Part shown: positions 33,937 to 42,843 of the stretch, piece after piece
Numbering within the stretch: the stretch's first letter is position 1
Layout: every line of letters starts with the position of its first letter
Assembly: GCA_035296325.1 (NCBI GenBank)
Contig: DATHBD010000054.1
Coordinates: 1-64,000, forward strand
Length of the DNA stretch: 64,000 bases
Direction: 5' to 3'
Source: DATHBD01 sp035296325
GTDB lineage: Bacteria; Actinomycetota; Actinomycetes; Mycobacteriales; Micromonosporaceae
Made by a program: the position numbers and the translations under genes
The notes under the pieces: generated by a model
What the model was told of the DNA's origin: nothing
Database searches by the model: none
What the model saw: only the letters and a program-made list of their open reading frames with translations

Positions 33937-34784
33937 TGGCCGGACCTGCGCAGCGGCCCGCGTCGACGCGTCGGCCCACGACACCGCGGACGGCGGCGCC
34001 GAGGACCGACAGCAGGAAGCGCACCATGCTGGTTGTCGCGGCGACCGTGCTCAGCGCCGGACTCTGCGCCGGTGGCCTGTACCTGGCCGGCGGCGCCGGG
34101 GGCTCCGGCGGCTCCGGCGCCCTGGCGGGGCCCTCGGAGTCCGACGGCCAGCAGGAGGTCGTTGACCAACTCGCCCGCGCCACCGAGGCGCACGGCATCT
34201 GCTACGGCTGGCGGCTTTCGGAGACCGACGCTGCCGGCACCCTCGGCTCCAATCTCGGCGCCGGCAAGCCGGTCACCGGTGATCCCACGAAGTGCGCCAG
34301 GTACGTCGAGGTCGTCGGCAAAGTGGTCTACTACCCGGAGTCCTCCGAGTCCGAGGACGAAGCCATCCTGAGCATCTCCAGCAATCTTCCCGGCTCCGAC
34401 AAGCTGGACCCCGCCGTGTTCGAGCGGCTCGGTGCCGGGACCGGGACGCTCCTCAACGAGCCGGCCGACACCATCCTCACCGCCGCGCAACTGCTGCCGC
34501 TGCTCACCATGGAGGCTGGGCTCGCGACGGCGCCCGTGCCGCAGCCGAGCCCCACCGGCACGGTCCAGCCGGTCGCGATGGGTGGCAGCGACTTCTGGCG
34601 CGACCGCGCGGTGCTCGTGTTCATCGCCGCGGCGCTGCTCGTCGCCGCGCTGCTCACGCTGCTGTTCGGCACGCGTGTGGTGCGGTGGATCTCGCCCCAC
34701 GACAAGTTGGAGGCACCGGGCCGACCAGCGACCGCGCGGGTACGGCAGCGGCCGACGCCTCGACCGAGTCCACCGCCGCAGTGA
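33936..34784 (+). CDS. Membrane protein of the DUF350 operon, two TM segments
   Basis: This 282-residue protein of unknown function begins with a Pro/Arg/Thr-rich cytoplasmic stretch, then a TM helix (about 31-52, MLVVAATVLSAGLCAGGLYLAGG), an extracytoplasmic part of about 165 residues with two cysteines (HGICYGW and TKCARYVEVVGKVVYY) that may form a disulfide, a second TM helix (about 225-246) and a basic/Pro-rich tail. It is encoded between DUF350 and the SpeE-like gene with overlaps at both ends (TGATG at the start; TGATG at the end), so it is an obligatory member of this unit. I recognise no family name. Confidence 0.8.
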   Translation: MAGPAQRPASTRRPTTPRTAAPRTDSRKRTMLVVAATVLSAGLCAGGLYLAGGAGGSGGSGALAGPSESDGQQEVVDQLARATEAHGICYGWRLSETDAAGTLGSNLGAGKPVTGDPTKCARYVEVVGKVVYYPESSESEDEAILSISSNLPGSDKLDPAVFERLGAGTGTLLNEPADTILTAAQLLPLLTMEAGLATAPVPQPSPTGTVQPVAMGGSDFWRDRAVLVFIAAALLVAALLTLLFGTRVVRWISPHDKLEAPGRPATARVRQRPTPRPSPPPQ

Positions 34785-36304
34785 TGCGTTTCCGGCGCAG
34801 CGCGGTCCTGGCGGCCGTGTTCCTGTGTGCCGCTTGTGGACTTGTCTACGAGCTCGCCCTGGTCGCACTCGGCAGCTACCTGATCGGCGACACCGCCGCC
34901 CAGGCGTCGATCGTGCTGGGCGTCATGGTTTTCGCGATGGGGATCGGCGCCCTGGCCGCGAAGCCGTTGCAACGGCACGCACTCGTCGCGTTCGCCTTGG
35001 TCGAGCTGCTCCTTGCGCTCTTCGGCGGCCTGTCGGTCCTCGGGCTGTACGCCGCGTTCGCGTGGTTGGACCTCTACGCGCCGGCGCTGGTCGCGGTGGC
35101 GTTCCTGCTGGGGGCGCTGATCGGAGCGGAGATCCCGCTGCTGATGGTGCTGCTGCAGCGCATCCGGCAGCAGGACGCCGGAAGCGCGGTGGCGGACCTG
35201 TTCGCCGCCGACTACGTCGGTGCGCTCCTCGGCGGCCTTGCCTTCCCGTTTCTGCTCCTGCCCATGTTCGGCCAGCTGCGCGGTGCGCTCCTGGTCGGGG
35301 CGCTTAACGCCGTGGTCGGCGTCCTCGTCGTGTTCGCCGTGTTCGGCCGGGATCTGCGCCGCCGAGCCGCGCTGGGGCTGACCGCCGGCGCCGTCGTGGT
35401 GCTCTCCGTCCTCGCGGTGTCGTACGCCGTGTCGCGGCCGTTCGAGGTGACGGCCCGCCAGCAGCTCTACGCGCATCCGGTCGTCTACGCCACGCACAGC
35501 CGCTACCAGGAGATCGTCCTCACCGAGTCGCTGACCGGCGACGTACGGCTGTTCCTCAACGGTGACCTGCAGTTCGCGTCCACCGACGAACACCGCTACC
35601 ACGAGGCGCTGATCCACCCCGCCCTCGCCGGCGCCCGGCGCAACGTGCTCATCCTCGGTGGAGGCGACGGGCTGGCCCTGCGTGAGGTACTCAGGTACCC
35701 CGACGTGGAGTCGGTCACCGAGGTCGAGCTCGATCCGGCGGTGGTCGCCCTGGCCCGCACCGACCGGCGCCTGCACGCGCTGAACCGGGACGCCTTCGCC
35801 GACCCGCGGGTGCGCCTGCTCACCCAGGACGCGTTCGCCTGGCTGCGCGACGACCCGCCGCGGTTCGACGCGATCGTCGTGGACATGCCGGACCCGGACG
35901 AGACCGCGACCGCGAAGCTGTACTCGGTCGAGTTCTACGCCATGGTGAAGCGCGCGTTGGCCCCCGGCGGTCGCGTCGTGGTGCAGTCCGGCTCGCCGTA
36001 CTTCGCGCAACGCTCCTACTGGTGCGTCGGCGCCTCGCTCGCCGCTGCCGGGCTGTCCGTCGTGCCCTACCATGTCGACGTGCCGTCATTTGGCGACTGG
36101 GGCTTCTTCCTCGCCGGCGACTCGTCCACCGGCGTGCCGCCGCTGCGGATGGATCCGCCCGCCGCTCTGCGCTTCCTCGACCCGGATGTGCTGCGCGCCG
36201 CGACCGTCTTCCCGGGCGACCGGCGGCGGATCGAGGTCGCCGCGTCGACCCTGATGGAGCCCCGAATTCTGGAGTACGCCCGCGAGGAGTGGAAGGGTTA
36301 CTGA
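34784..36304 (+). CDS. Polytopic membrane spermidine-synthase-like protein
   Basis: This 506-residue protein has seven or so TM helices in its first 215 residues, then a cytoplasmic SpeE-like domain. That domain contains RYQEIVLTE, LFLNGDLQFASTDEHRYHEALIHPAL (substrate loop), VLILGGGDGLALREVLRYPDVESVTEVELDP (AdoMet site) and AIVVDMPDPDETATAKLYSVEFYAMVKRAL (active-site Asp region). In this fused family the small molecule made is often unknown; true spermidine synthesis is not assured. With the DUF350/DUF4247/DUF4178 proteins it probably forms a membrane assembly. ATG 34784 overlaps the previous TGA. It is the last gene of the operon before a GNAT gene 6 bp later. Confidence 0.9.
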   Translation: MRFRRSAVLAAVFLCAACGLVYELALVALGSYLIGDTAAQASIVLGVMVFAMGIGALAAKPLQRHALVAFALVELLLALFGGLSVLGLYAAFAWLDLYAPALVAVAFLLGALIGAEIPLLMVLLQRIRQQDAGSAVADLFAADYVGALLGGLAFPFLLLPMFGQLRGALLVGALNAVVGVLVVFAVFGRDLRRRAALGLTAGAVVVLSVLAVSYAVSRPFEVTARQQLYAHPVVYATHSRYQEIVLTESLTGDVRLFLNGDLQFASTDEHRYHEALIHPALAGARRNVLILGGGDGLALREVLRYPDVESVTEVELDPAVVALARTDRRLHALNRDAFADPRVRLLTQDAFAWLRDDPPRFDAIVVDMPDPDETATAKLYSVEFYAMVKRALAPGGRVVVQSGSPYFAQRSYWCVGASLAAAGLSVVPYHVDVPSFGDWGFFLAGDSSTGVPPLRMDPPAALRFLDPDVLRAATVFPGDRRRIEVAASTLMEPRILEYAREEWKGY

Positions 36305-36310
36305 CCCGCG

Positions 36311-37159
36311 ATGACGTTGGCAGATCTGGACGAGAAGCGCAGGCTGGTACTGCTCGAGGTGGTCGAGCGGTACTACGACGCGGTACCCCGCTCCAGCGCC
36401 CGGGCCGAGGACTTCGCGGCCCTGACGCTGTTTGTCCGCGACGGTGCGGGTCTCCCGTTCTACGCCCGTCCGACTCTGGGGTGGAATGGCGCGGTGCGTG
36501 CGGCCGACGTGACCCGGGTCCGCGACCGGCAGCGGGAACTCGGGATACCCGAGGCGTTCGAGTGGGTGGCCGAGACGACCCCCGCGCTGCGGGAAGCGGT
36601 CGAGGCGTCCGGGCTCACCGTGCACGAACATCCTCTGATGGTGCTCGACGACGGCGCCGAGGTGCGCCCCCTCGACGACCGCCCCGCCGGTGTGTCGGTG
36701 CGCATTCTCGGCCCGGACGATCCGGCGCTACCCAGCGCCCTGGCCCTGCCCTACCTCGCCTTCGGCGAGCCGGGAACCGGGATCGGCAGCGCCGGCCCGG
36801 CGGAACTCGCCGCCGCGGTGCGTGAGCGCGCCGAGGACGGCGCGGTGCGCAGCCGGCGCGACCGCATGCGGGCCGGCCTCACCGTGGTCGGCGCGGCGGT
36901 GCGTGACGGGATGGCATTGTGCTCGGGTCAGCACCAGCCGGTGGGAGCGGTCAGCGAGATCGTCGGCGTTGGCACCCTGCCCAGCGAGCGTCGGCGCGGG
37001 TTGGCCCGGGCGGTCACCGCGGCGCTGGTGGCTGACGCCCGGTCCCGCGGCGTGCAGACCGTGTTTCTCTCCGCGGGTGACGATGACGTCGCCCGGATGT
37101 ACTCCCGCGTCGGGTTCCGGCGGATTGCGACCGCGCTCATCGCCGAGCCGGCGGGTTAG
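36311..37159 (+). CDS. GNAT-family N-acetyltransferase
   Basis: This 282-residue acetyltransferase has an N-terminal degenerate half (about 1-130) that contributes a first GNAT-like unit (LVLLEVVERYYDAVPRSSARAEDFAAL), and a functional C-terminal half with VSEIVGVGTLPSERRRGLARAVTAALVADARSRGVQTVFLSAG, which holds the acetyl-CoA loop (RRRGLA), and MYSRVGFRRI at the end. The acceptor is unknown. It begins 6 bp after the SpeE-like gene and could be co-transcribed with that operon, where an acetyltransferase acting on a polyamine-like product would make sense; this is speculation from position. Confidence 0.85.
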   Translation: MTLADLDEKRRLVLLEVVERYYDAVPRSSARAEDFAALTLFVRDGAGLPFYARPTLGWNGAVRAADVTRVRDRQRELGIPEAFEWVAETTPALREAVEASGLTVHEHPLMVLDDGAEVRPLDDRPAGVSVRILGPDDPALPSALALPYLAFGEPGTGIGSAGPAELAAAVRERAEDGAVRSRRDRMRAGLTVVGAAVRDGMALCSGQHQPVGAVSEIVGVGTLPSERRRGLARAVTAALVADARSRGVQTVFLSAGDDDVARMYSRVGFRRIATALIAEPAG

Positions 37160-37280
37160 CCGCGCGCCCGTCGCCGCATCCGCTCAGCGGGATGAACCCG
37201 CGGCGGCCATCTCATTGTGGAAGACGGCCGCCGGGACCGGTCCATGGTCATGTCGCCTCGTGCGGCAGGCAGCTCCACCC

Positions 37281-37310
37281 TTGACAGGGCGGGCCGCGGT
37301 GAGAGAAATT
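37281..37310 (+). promoter_or_regulatory. Possible promoter before the MFS-Usp gene
   Basis: A perfect TTGACA (37281-37286) is followed after 18 bases by GAAATT (37305-37310), a weak -10. It lies in the 274-bp gap before the transporter start at 37434, which contains no gene. The AT-richer run GAGAGAAATTCAGCTTCAGC is unusual locally. Confidence 0.35.
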
Positions 37311-37433
37311 CAGCTTCAGCTCCAATGTGGCCTCAACTGACGGCATGGGGGTTTTCCGCCAGCTGATCCACCTCCGCTTGGCGATCATGGGTTGTCGCTG
37401 GTCGAATACGTCCGAACAGACGTGGAGGTCTTG

Positions 37434-39350
37434 ATGGCAGCGGTGGTAGAAGCTACGCCGGCGCCGGAGGTTGATGCGCCGCGCAAACCGATGATGAGCA
37501 CCCGGCAGATTCTCTACATGAACGCCGGCTTCTTCGGAATTCAGTACAGCTTCGGGATGCAGCAGACCGCAATAAATCCGATCTTCGGATTTCTCGGTGC
37601 CGACCCCCATCAACTCCCCATTCTCAATCTCGCCGGCCCCATCACCGGGCTGCTCATCCAGCCGTTGATCGGTGCGTTGAGCGATCGCACCTGGAGCCCG
37701 CGCTACGGTCGGCGCAAACCGTTCTTCCTGATCGGCGCGATCGGCTGCAGCATCTGCCTGTTCCTGTTCCCGTTCGTCACGGCGCTGTGGATGGCGGTGC
37801 TGCTGCTCTGGCTGCTTGATGCGAGCAACAACACCGCGATGGAGCCCTACCGGGCGTTCCTCGCCGACAAGCTGCCCGACTCCCAGCTCGCCAAGGGGTT
37901 CCTGACCCAGTCGTTCTTCACCGGTTTCGGTATCACGCTGGCGAATCTCAGCCTCTGGGTGTTCCAGAAGATCGGCAGCGCATCGACCGAGGCCGGCATC
38001 CCGTACTGGGTGTTCGGCTCCTTCATGCTGGGCGCGGTGTGCTCGATCGGCGCCATTCTGGTGACGGTGCTCAGCACCAAGGAAAACCCGCCGACGGAAG
38101 CTGAACTTGCCCAGCTGAGAGCGCATCGGGAAAAAGGCAACGCGATCACCGACATCGTGTCGGCCGTCCGCGACATGCCCGCATCGCTGCACAAGCTCGG
38201 CCTGGTGTACATGTTCCAGTGGTACGCGATCGTCATCTACTGGCAGTTCGCCTCGTTCAGCCTCGTGCGGAGCGTTTTCAACTCCACCGAGGAGGACAAA
38301 GGGGCCTATGCCGAGGCGGTGGGACTGACCGCGCTCGCGAACGCGACGTACAACATCGTGACATTCTCGACCGCTTTTCTGCTGGTGGGGATGGCCCGGA
38401 AGTACGGTGCCAAGTGGGTGCACGCGGCCTGCCTCTGCCTGGCCGGCGCGGCGATGCTGCTCTTCCCCCATGTGCAGAACCAGTGGATGGTGTTCGTCCC
38501 GATGATCGGGCTCGGTATCGCCTGGGCCTCCATGATGGGCGTGCCGTACATCATGGTCGTCTCGATGGTGCCGAAGGAGCGCTACGGCGTCTACATGGGA
38601 ATCATCAACATGATGATCGTGGTGCCCATGCTGATTCAGACGATCACCTTCGGCTTCATCCTGGACAACTTCCTCGGCGGCGATCCGCAGAATGCGATCA
38701 CGTTCGCCGGGGTGCTGTTCTTCGTCGCGGCGCTGGCGATGACGTGGATCCGGCCGCCGAAGCGTCAGTCCCCGGTCGTCCCGCTGACCTACCGGCAGAT
38801 CATGGGATACGGGCGGGTGCTGGTCGGCTCGGACGGCTCACCGTCGTCGCTGCGGGCAGTCGACCGCGCCGCCGAGGTGGCCGCCGCCGCCGAGGCGGAG
38901 CTGATGATCGTTTGTTCCTACAACCCGATGACCGCCCGCCAGGAGGCGAGCCTGACCCTGACTTCGCCCGGCGACACACGAAGGGGCCAGGTACGGGGCG
39001 AGGCGGCGGCCCGGGAAGCGCTCAGCCGCTCGGCCGAACAGGTCAACACCGCCCGGGTGAGGCTTGCCGAGGGCATCGTCGTCGAAGGTGACCCGGCCCA
39101 GGCGCTGGTGGACACCGCGGTCCTCAACGGCGCGGACCTCATCGTGGTCGGCAACCGCGGACTCGGTGCCCTGGCCGGAACCCTGCTGGGCTCCGTGCCG
39201 GCGGAGGTGTCGCGGGCCGCCGCGTGTGACGTCCTGATCGTGCAGACCGGCGGGGATGACGCGGGAGGCACCAGCACTGCGGGCGCATCGACGCCGACCC
39301 CGGTGGCGAAGGTTCCGGAGGACGGCATTGTCGGTCGACCGGCCGACTGA
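37434..39350 (+). CDS. MFS transporter fused to a universal stress protein (Usp) domain
   Basis: This 638-residue protein has an MFS transporter of the GPH/SUC-like group (residues about 15-450, 12 helices) followed by a cytoplasmic Usp domain (about 460-605). The transporter part has the loop motif LIGALSDRTWSPRYGRRKPFFLIGAI and NNTAMEPYRAFLADKLPDSQ, as in sugar-proton symporters. The Usp part begins GRVLVGSDGSPSSLRAVDRAAE and ends with the ATP-binding motif GNRGLGALAGTLLGSVPAEVSRAA. The fusion suggests that nucleotide binding or energy state regulates transport. ATG 37434 is chosen for GGAGG five bases before it; an in-frame TTG at 37392 lacks a site. A hairpin terminator follows. Confidence 0.9.
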   Translation: MAAVVEATPAPEVDAPRKPMMSTRQILYMNAGFFGIQYSFGMQQTAINPIFGFLGADPHQLPILNLAGPITGLLIQPLIGALSDRTWSPRYGRRKPFFLIGAIGCSICLFLFPFVTALWMAVLLLWLLDASNNTAMEPYRAFLADKLPDSQLAKGFLTQSFFTGFGITLANLSLWVFQKIGSASTEAGIPYWVFGSFMLGAVCSIGAILVTVLSTKENPPTEAELAQLRAHREKGNAITDIVSAVRDMPASLHKLGLVYMFQWYAIVIYWQFASFSLVRSVFNSTEEDKGAYAEAVGLTALANATYNIVTFSTAFLLVGMARKYGAKWVHAACLCLAGAAMLLFPHVQNQWMVFVPMIGLGIAWASMMGVPYIMVVSMVPKERYGVYMGIINMMIVVPMLIQTITFGFILDNFLGGDPQNAITFAGVLFFVAALAMTWIRPPKRQSPVVPLTYRQIMGYGRVLVGSDGSPSSLRAVDRAAEVAAAAEAELMIVCSYNPMTARQEASLTLTSPGDTRRGQVRGEAAAREALSRSAEQVNTARVRLAEGIVVEGDPAQALVDTAVLNGADLIVVGNRGLGALAGTLLGSVPAEVSRAAACDVLIVQTGGDDAGGTSTAGASTPTPVAKVPEDGIVGRPAD

Positions 39351-39367
39351 GTGAGGCGCAGCGGTTC

Positions 39368-39395
39368 GCCGGGGCATCGTTGCCGGTGCCCCGGC
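39368..39395 (+). terminator. Hairpin after the MFS-Usp gene
   Basis: GCCGGGGCA (39368-39376) pairs perfectly with TGCCCCGGC (39387-39395), and the 10-base loop can pair further by two to three bases. It starts 18 bases past the stop codon. No T-run follows. Confidence 0.65.
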
Positions 39396-39607
39396 GGCCG
39401 CACGCCGTCCATCCACCGCGAAGGATCTTTCCCGCCGATCACGGGGTAATCACGCTCCGTCGCGCGGGGATACCATGCCGGACGACATTGGCGTAATGTC
39501 CGCCATCGTGGCCACCCGCCGCCGGTCGACTCGGTGAGCGCAAACGCTCGTTCAGCGTCGACCTGACAGTCACGATCCGCAGACTGCCCACAGGGGATTG
39601 AGCATCG

Positions 39608-41701
39608 GTGGACCAGCACGCATCGGTGGGCGCGAGTAGGGTCGCGACGGATGGTGCTCCGCCGACACCGACGGCGGAGCAGCCGACGGCTTCGGCCACG
39701 CCGCCGACGGCTTCGGCAACGCCGCCGACGGCGTCGGAGTTCGAGGAGGAGAAGCCGGGCCGGCAGCTCACCGGCCGGGTTGCGGTCCTGGTCACCACGA
39801 TGTCTGCCGCGGTGGCGGCAATGGTGCTGTGGCAGGTGTTCCGGCCGCTCCCGCAGGGCAGCCAGTACTTTCTGATGGTGTTTCTGGCAGGGGTCCTGCC
39901 ACTGGTTTTCCTCTGCTACAGCGCGCGACCCGCGCGGGCGGCCAGCATGCGGCGCCCGACCTGGATGGACTGGGCGCTCGCCGCGCTGGCAGTTGTGGTC
40001 TGCCTGTATCCGATCCTGCCGGTTGCCGGCGGGAGTTACGACGCGTTCCTCGACCGGCAGGGCCTGCTCGACCCGGTGGACGTCGGCATGGGGGCGGTGC
40101 TGCTCGTGCTCGTCCTGGAAGCCTGCCGGCGCACCACCGGCTGGATCCTGCCGTCGGTGTGTCTGGCCTTTCTCGGCTACGCCTACTACGGCGGGTACGT
40201 GCCGCAGGCGTGGGCGGTCGCGCACGCCGGCCTCGACTTCAGCCAGATCGTGGACGCCCTGTACAACTCACCAAGCGGCTTCTACGGGACGCCGCTCGAC
40301 GTGGCCGCCTCGTACATCGTGCTCTTCACGATCTACGGCGCGGTCCTGCACCTCTCCGGGGCCGGGGCGTTCTTCGTCGACCTCTCGGTCGCGGTGTTCC
40401 GGCGCTCGCGCGGTGCGGCCGGCCGCACCGCGGTGGCGTCCGGGTTCCTGCTCGGCACGGTCTCCGGTTCCGGCGCCGCTACAACGGTCAGCATCGGGGC
40501 GGTGACCTGGCCGATTCTGCGCCGGGCCGGGTACCCGGCGGAGCGCGCCGGGGGCATGCTCGCCGCCGCCGGCGTGGGTGCCATTTTGTCGCCGCCGACG
40601 CTGGGCGCGGCCGCGTTCATCATCGCCGAGTATCTCAACGTGTCCTACCTGACCGTCCTGTTGTGGGCGACCGTACCGACGATCCTCTACTACCTCGGCA
40701 TTCTGCTCGCGATCGAGATCGACGCCCGTCGGTTCGGCGCCCGGCCGGTGGTGATCGAGGCGCAGTCGCCGTGGCGGCTGCTCGGCCGCTTCGGGTACCA
40801 CTTCGGGTCGCTCGTGATCATCATCGTCTTCCTGGCGTTCGGGCTGCCGGCGACCCACTCGGTGGTGTACGCGACGGTGCTCGCCGCGGTGGCGTCGTAC
40901 CTCGATCGCCGGCACTGGCTGACGGCGCCCCGGGCGGTCGAAGCGTTGGCCACCGGCGTACGCGGGGTACTGCCGGTGGCCGCGGTATGTGCCGCTGCCG
41001 GGGTGATCACCGCGACCACCACGAAGACCGGTCTCGGCCCGCAGGCCGCCGGGCTTCTGGTCAGCGGCGCCAAGGCGGTCACCACCGATCCGACGCTGGT
41101 GGCGGCGCTCACCGTGGTCTTTGCGGCGATCTCGCTGACCCTGCTCGGCCTCGCTGTGCCGGTGACCGCATCGTTCATCATCGGCTGGGTCGTGATCGCG
41201 CCGGCGTTGTTCGAGATCGACGTCAGCCGGCCCGCCGCCGCGATGTTCGTCTTCTATTTCTCGATTCTGTCCGAAGCCACGCCGCCGACCGCGCTCGCGG
41301 CGGTGGCCGCCGCGGCCGTGACCGGCGGCCGGGTGATCCCGACGATGTGGCAGACGCTGCGGTACGCCCTGCCGGCGTATCTGGTCCCCATCGCCTTTGT
41401 CTTGACGCCGGCCGGCGAGGGCCTGCTCGGCTCGGGAGGCCCCGGCCGGGTCGCCTTCGCGCTGCTGGCCTGTGCTCTCGGAGTGGCGATGCTGGCGGTC
41501 GCCGCCGGCGGTTGGCTGCTCGGGGTCGGCCCGGCCGGAGCGCCCGAGCGCGTGCTCGCCGCCGTCGCCGGTCTGGTGCTGCTCTGGCTGGAACCGCTGG
41601 CCACCGCGGTCGGTGTGGCGCTCGCCGCCGGGGCGGTCGCCGCATGCCTGGTCCGCCGCCGACTGGTCGAGCGCCCGGAGCCCGGCGCCGGGCGCGCCTG
41701 A
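39608..41701 (+). CDS. TAXI-type TRAP transporter fused permease (DctQM)
   Basis: This 697-residue membrane protein imports an organic acid or similar solute using an ion gradient. After a Thr/Pro-rich cytoplasmic head (1-55), the small Q-type helices run to about 140, and the large M-type domain covers the remainder, with GFLLGTVSGSGAATTVSIGAVTWPILRRAGYPAERAGGMLAAAGVGAILSPPTLGAAAF in two recognisable halves and SEATPPTALAAVAAAAVTGG in the second scissor helix. This fused layout is typical of TAXI TRAP systems. The GTG start at 39608 is the first in this frame after the upstream gap. The binding protein gene begins 28 bp later. No transport substrate can be read. Confidence 0.93.
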   Translation: MDQHASVGASRVATDGAPPTPTAEQPTASATPPTASATPPTASEFEEEKPGRQLTGRVAVLVTTMSAAVAAMVLWQVFRPLPQGSQYFLMVFLAGVLPLVFLCYSARPARAASMRRPTWMDWALAALAVVVCLYPILPVAGGSYDAFLDRQGLLDPVDVGMGAVLLVLVLEACRRTTGWILPSVCLAFLGYAYYGGYVPQAWAVAHAGLDFSQIVDALYNSPSGFYGTPLDVAASYIVLFTIYGAVLHLSGAGAFFVDLSVAVFRRSRGAAGRTAVASGFLLGTVSGSGAATTVSIGAVTWPILRRAGYPAERAGGMLAAAGVGAILSPPTLGAAAFIIAEYLNVSYLTVLLWATVPTILYYLGILLAIEIDARRFGARPVVIEAQSPWRLLGRFGYHFGSLVIIIVFLAFGLPATHSVVYATVLAAVASYLDRRHWLTAPRAVEALATGVRGVLPVAAVCAAAGVITATTTKTGLGPQAAGLLVSGAKAVTTDPTLVAALTVVFAAISLTLLGLAVPVTASFIIGWVVIAPALFEIDVSRPAAAMFVFYFSILSEATPPTALAAVAAAAVTGGRVIPTMWQTLRYALPAYLVPIAFVLTPAGEGLLGSGGPGRVAFALLACALGVAMLAVAAGGWLLGVGPAGAPERVLAAVAGLVLLWLEPLATAVGVALAAGAVAACLVRRRLVERPEPGAGRA
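39683..39739 (+). repeat. 21-bp in-frame tandem repeat, about 2.7 copies
   Basis: Copies starting at 39683, 39704 and 39725 share CCGACGGCTTCGG-type sequence with one or two changes. They encode PTASATP units in the disordered head of the TRAP permease. Copy number is likely variable between strains. Confidence 0.8.
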
Positions 41702-41729
41702 GTTTGTCCATGTCCCTGGGGAGGATCTC

Positions 41730-42752
41730 GTGAAGGTCAGAAGTGCACGACCGATCACCGCCGCGGCCGTGATCGCCGTGGCCGTCAGCGGTGTCGCCGG
41801 ATGTGGCGGACGCCGGGAGACCGCTGCGCCGGCCGCCGCCAGTGACGCGGCGATCACCTGCACCATCGAATCGGAGACCCGCATCGGCATCGCGACCGGC
41901 AACACCACCGGGGTGTACTACCAGCTCGGCAACGCCTTCGCGACGCAGATCTCCGATGCCACCGGCGGCAAGCTCAAGGCCACCGCCGCGGAGACCGGTG
42001 CGTCCGTGCAGAACATCCAGCAGCTCGTGAACGGCCAGTACCAGGTGGCGTTCTCCATCTTCGACACTGCCACGGACGCGGTCAACGGCACCGAGAGCTT
42101 CACGTCCAAGCAGCCGGTCCGGGCGCTGGCCCGGATCTACAACAACTACACCCAGGTGGTGGCGCGAGCCGACGCCGGCATCAACTCGGTCGCCGACATG
42201 AAGGGCAAGCGGGTCTCCACCGGCTCGCCGAAATCCGGCACCGAGGTGATCGCGCACCGCCTCCTGAAGGCCGCCGGCGTGGACCCCGAGTCGGGCATCA
42301 CCGCGCAACGGCTCGACCTGGGCAAGAGCGTTGAGGGCATGAAGGACGGCAGTATCGACGCGATGGTGTGGTCGGGAGGCCTGCCGACGGGCGGGATCAC
42401 CGACCTGTTCACCTCGCTCGGTGACAAAGCAAAAATCATCGATATCTCGGCTGAGTTGCAGGATATGCAGGCGATCAACCCGGCGTACCAGGCCGGCTCG
42501 ATCCCGGCCGCCACGTACAAGAGGAGTGCCGATGTCCCGACGATCGTCGTGCCGAACGTGCTTCTGGTCCGCGACGATCTTGACGCGAACGTGGCGTGCG
42601 TCCTGACCAAGACCCTGTTCGACAAGCGCGATGACCTCGCCAAGGTCAACGCGGCGGCCAAGGGGATCAGTCTCGACACGGCGCGCAAGACGGATCCGGT
42701 ACCGCTGCACCGAGGTGCCGAGCAGGCGCTGAAGGATCTGGGCGCCAAGTAG
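41730..42752 (+). CDS. TAXI-family TRAP solute-binding lipoprotein (first copy)
   Basis: This 340-residue extracytoplasmic receptor of the TRAP system has a lipobox at VAGCGG (Cys about residue 25). The family signature RIGIATGNTTGVYYQLGNAFATQI is at about 51, followed by AAETGASVQNIQQLVNGQYQVAFSIFDTATDA, DMKGKRVSTGSPKSGTEVIAHRLLKAAG and DGSIDAMVWSGGLPTGGITDL. TAXI receptors bind organic acids such as glutamate or alpha-ketoglutarate, but the ligand here is unknown. GTG 41730 has GGGGAGG seven bases upstream. It follows the permease by 28 bp, and a hairpin separates it from the kinase gene. Confidence 0.94.
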   Translation: MKVRSARPITAAAVIAVAVSGVAGCGGRRETAAPAAASDAAITCTIESETRIGIATGNTTGVYYQLGNAFATQISDATGGKLKATAAETGASVQNIQQLVNGQYQVAFSIFDTATDAVNGTESFTSKQPVRALARIYNNYTQVVARADAGINSVADMKGKRVSTGSPKSGTEVIAHRLLKAAGVDPESGITAQRLDLGKSVEGMKDGSIDAMVWSGGLPTGGITDLFTSLGDKAKIIDISAELQDMQAINPAYQAGSIPAATYKRSADVPTIVVPNVLLVRDDLDANVACVLTKTLFDKRDDLAKVNAAAKGISLDTARKTDPVPLHRGAEQALKDLGAK

Positions 42753-42760
42753 TCCGCGGC

Positions 42761-42786
42761 CCCGGGCGCGCTCCGGCGCGCCCGGG
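42761..42786 (+). terminator. Hairpin between the transport and signalling genes
   Basis: CCCGGGCGCGC (42761-42771) pairs perfectly with GCGCGCCCGGG (42776-42786) around the loop TCCG. It begins 9 bases past the binding-protein stop and may partly end transcription, or favour the binding protein over the kinase. Confidence 0.65.
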
Positions 42787-42843
42787 CCGGCGGGGGTCGC
42801 ACCCGCGCATCTGGCGCTTGCCCGGCATCAGAAAGGAATCGGC

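Noticed and set aside
41223..42710. 495-codon minus-strand open frame over the TAXI receptor
   Set aside because: It is a shadow of the receptor gene, which has signal peptide and family motifs.
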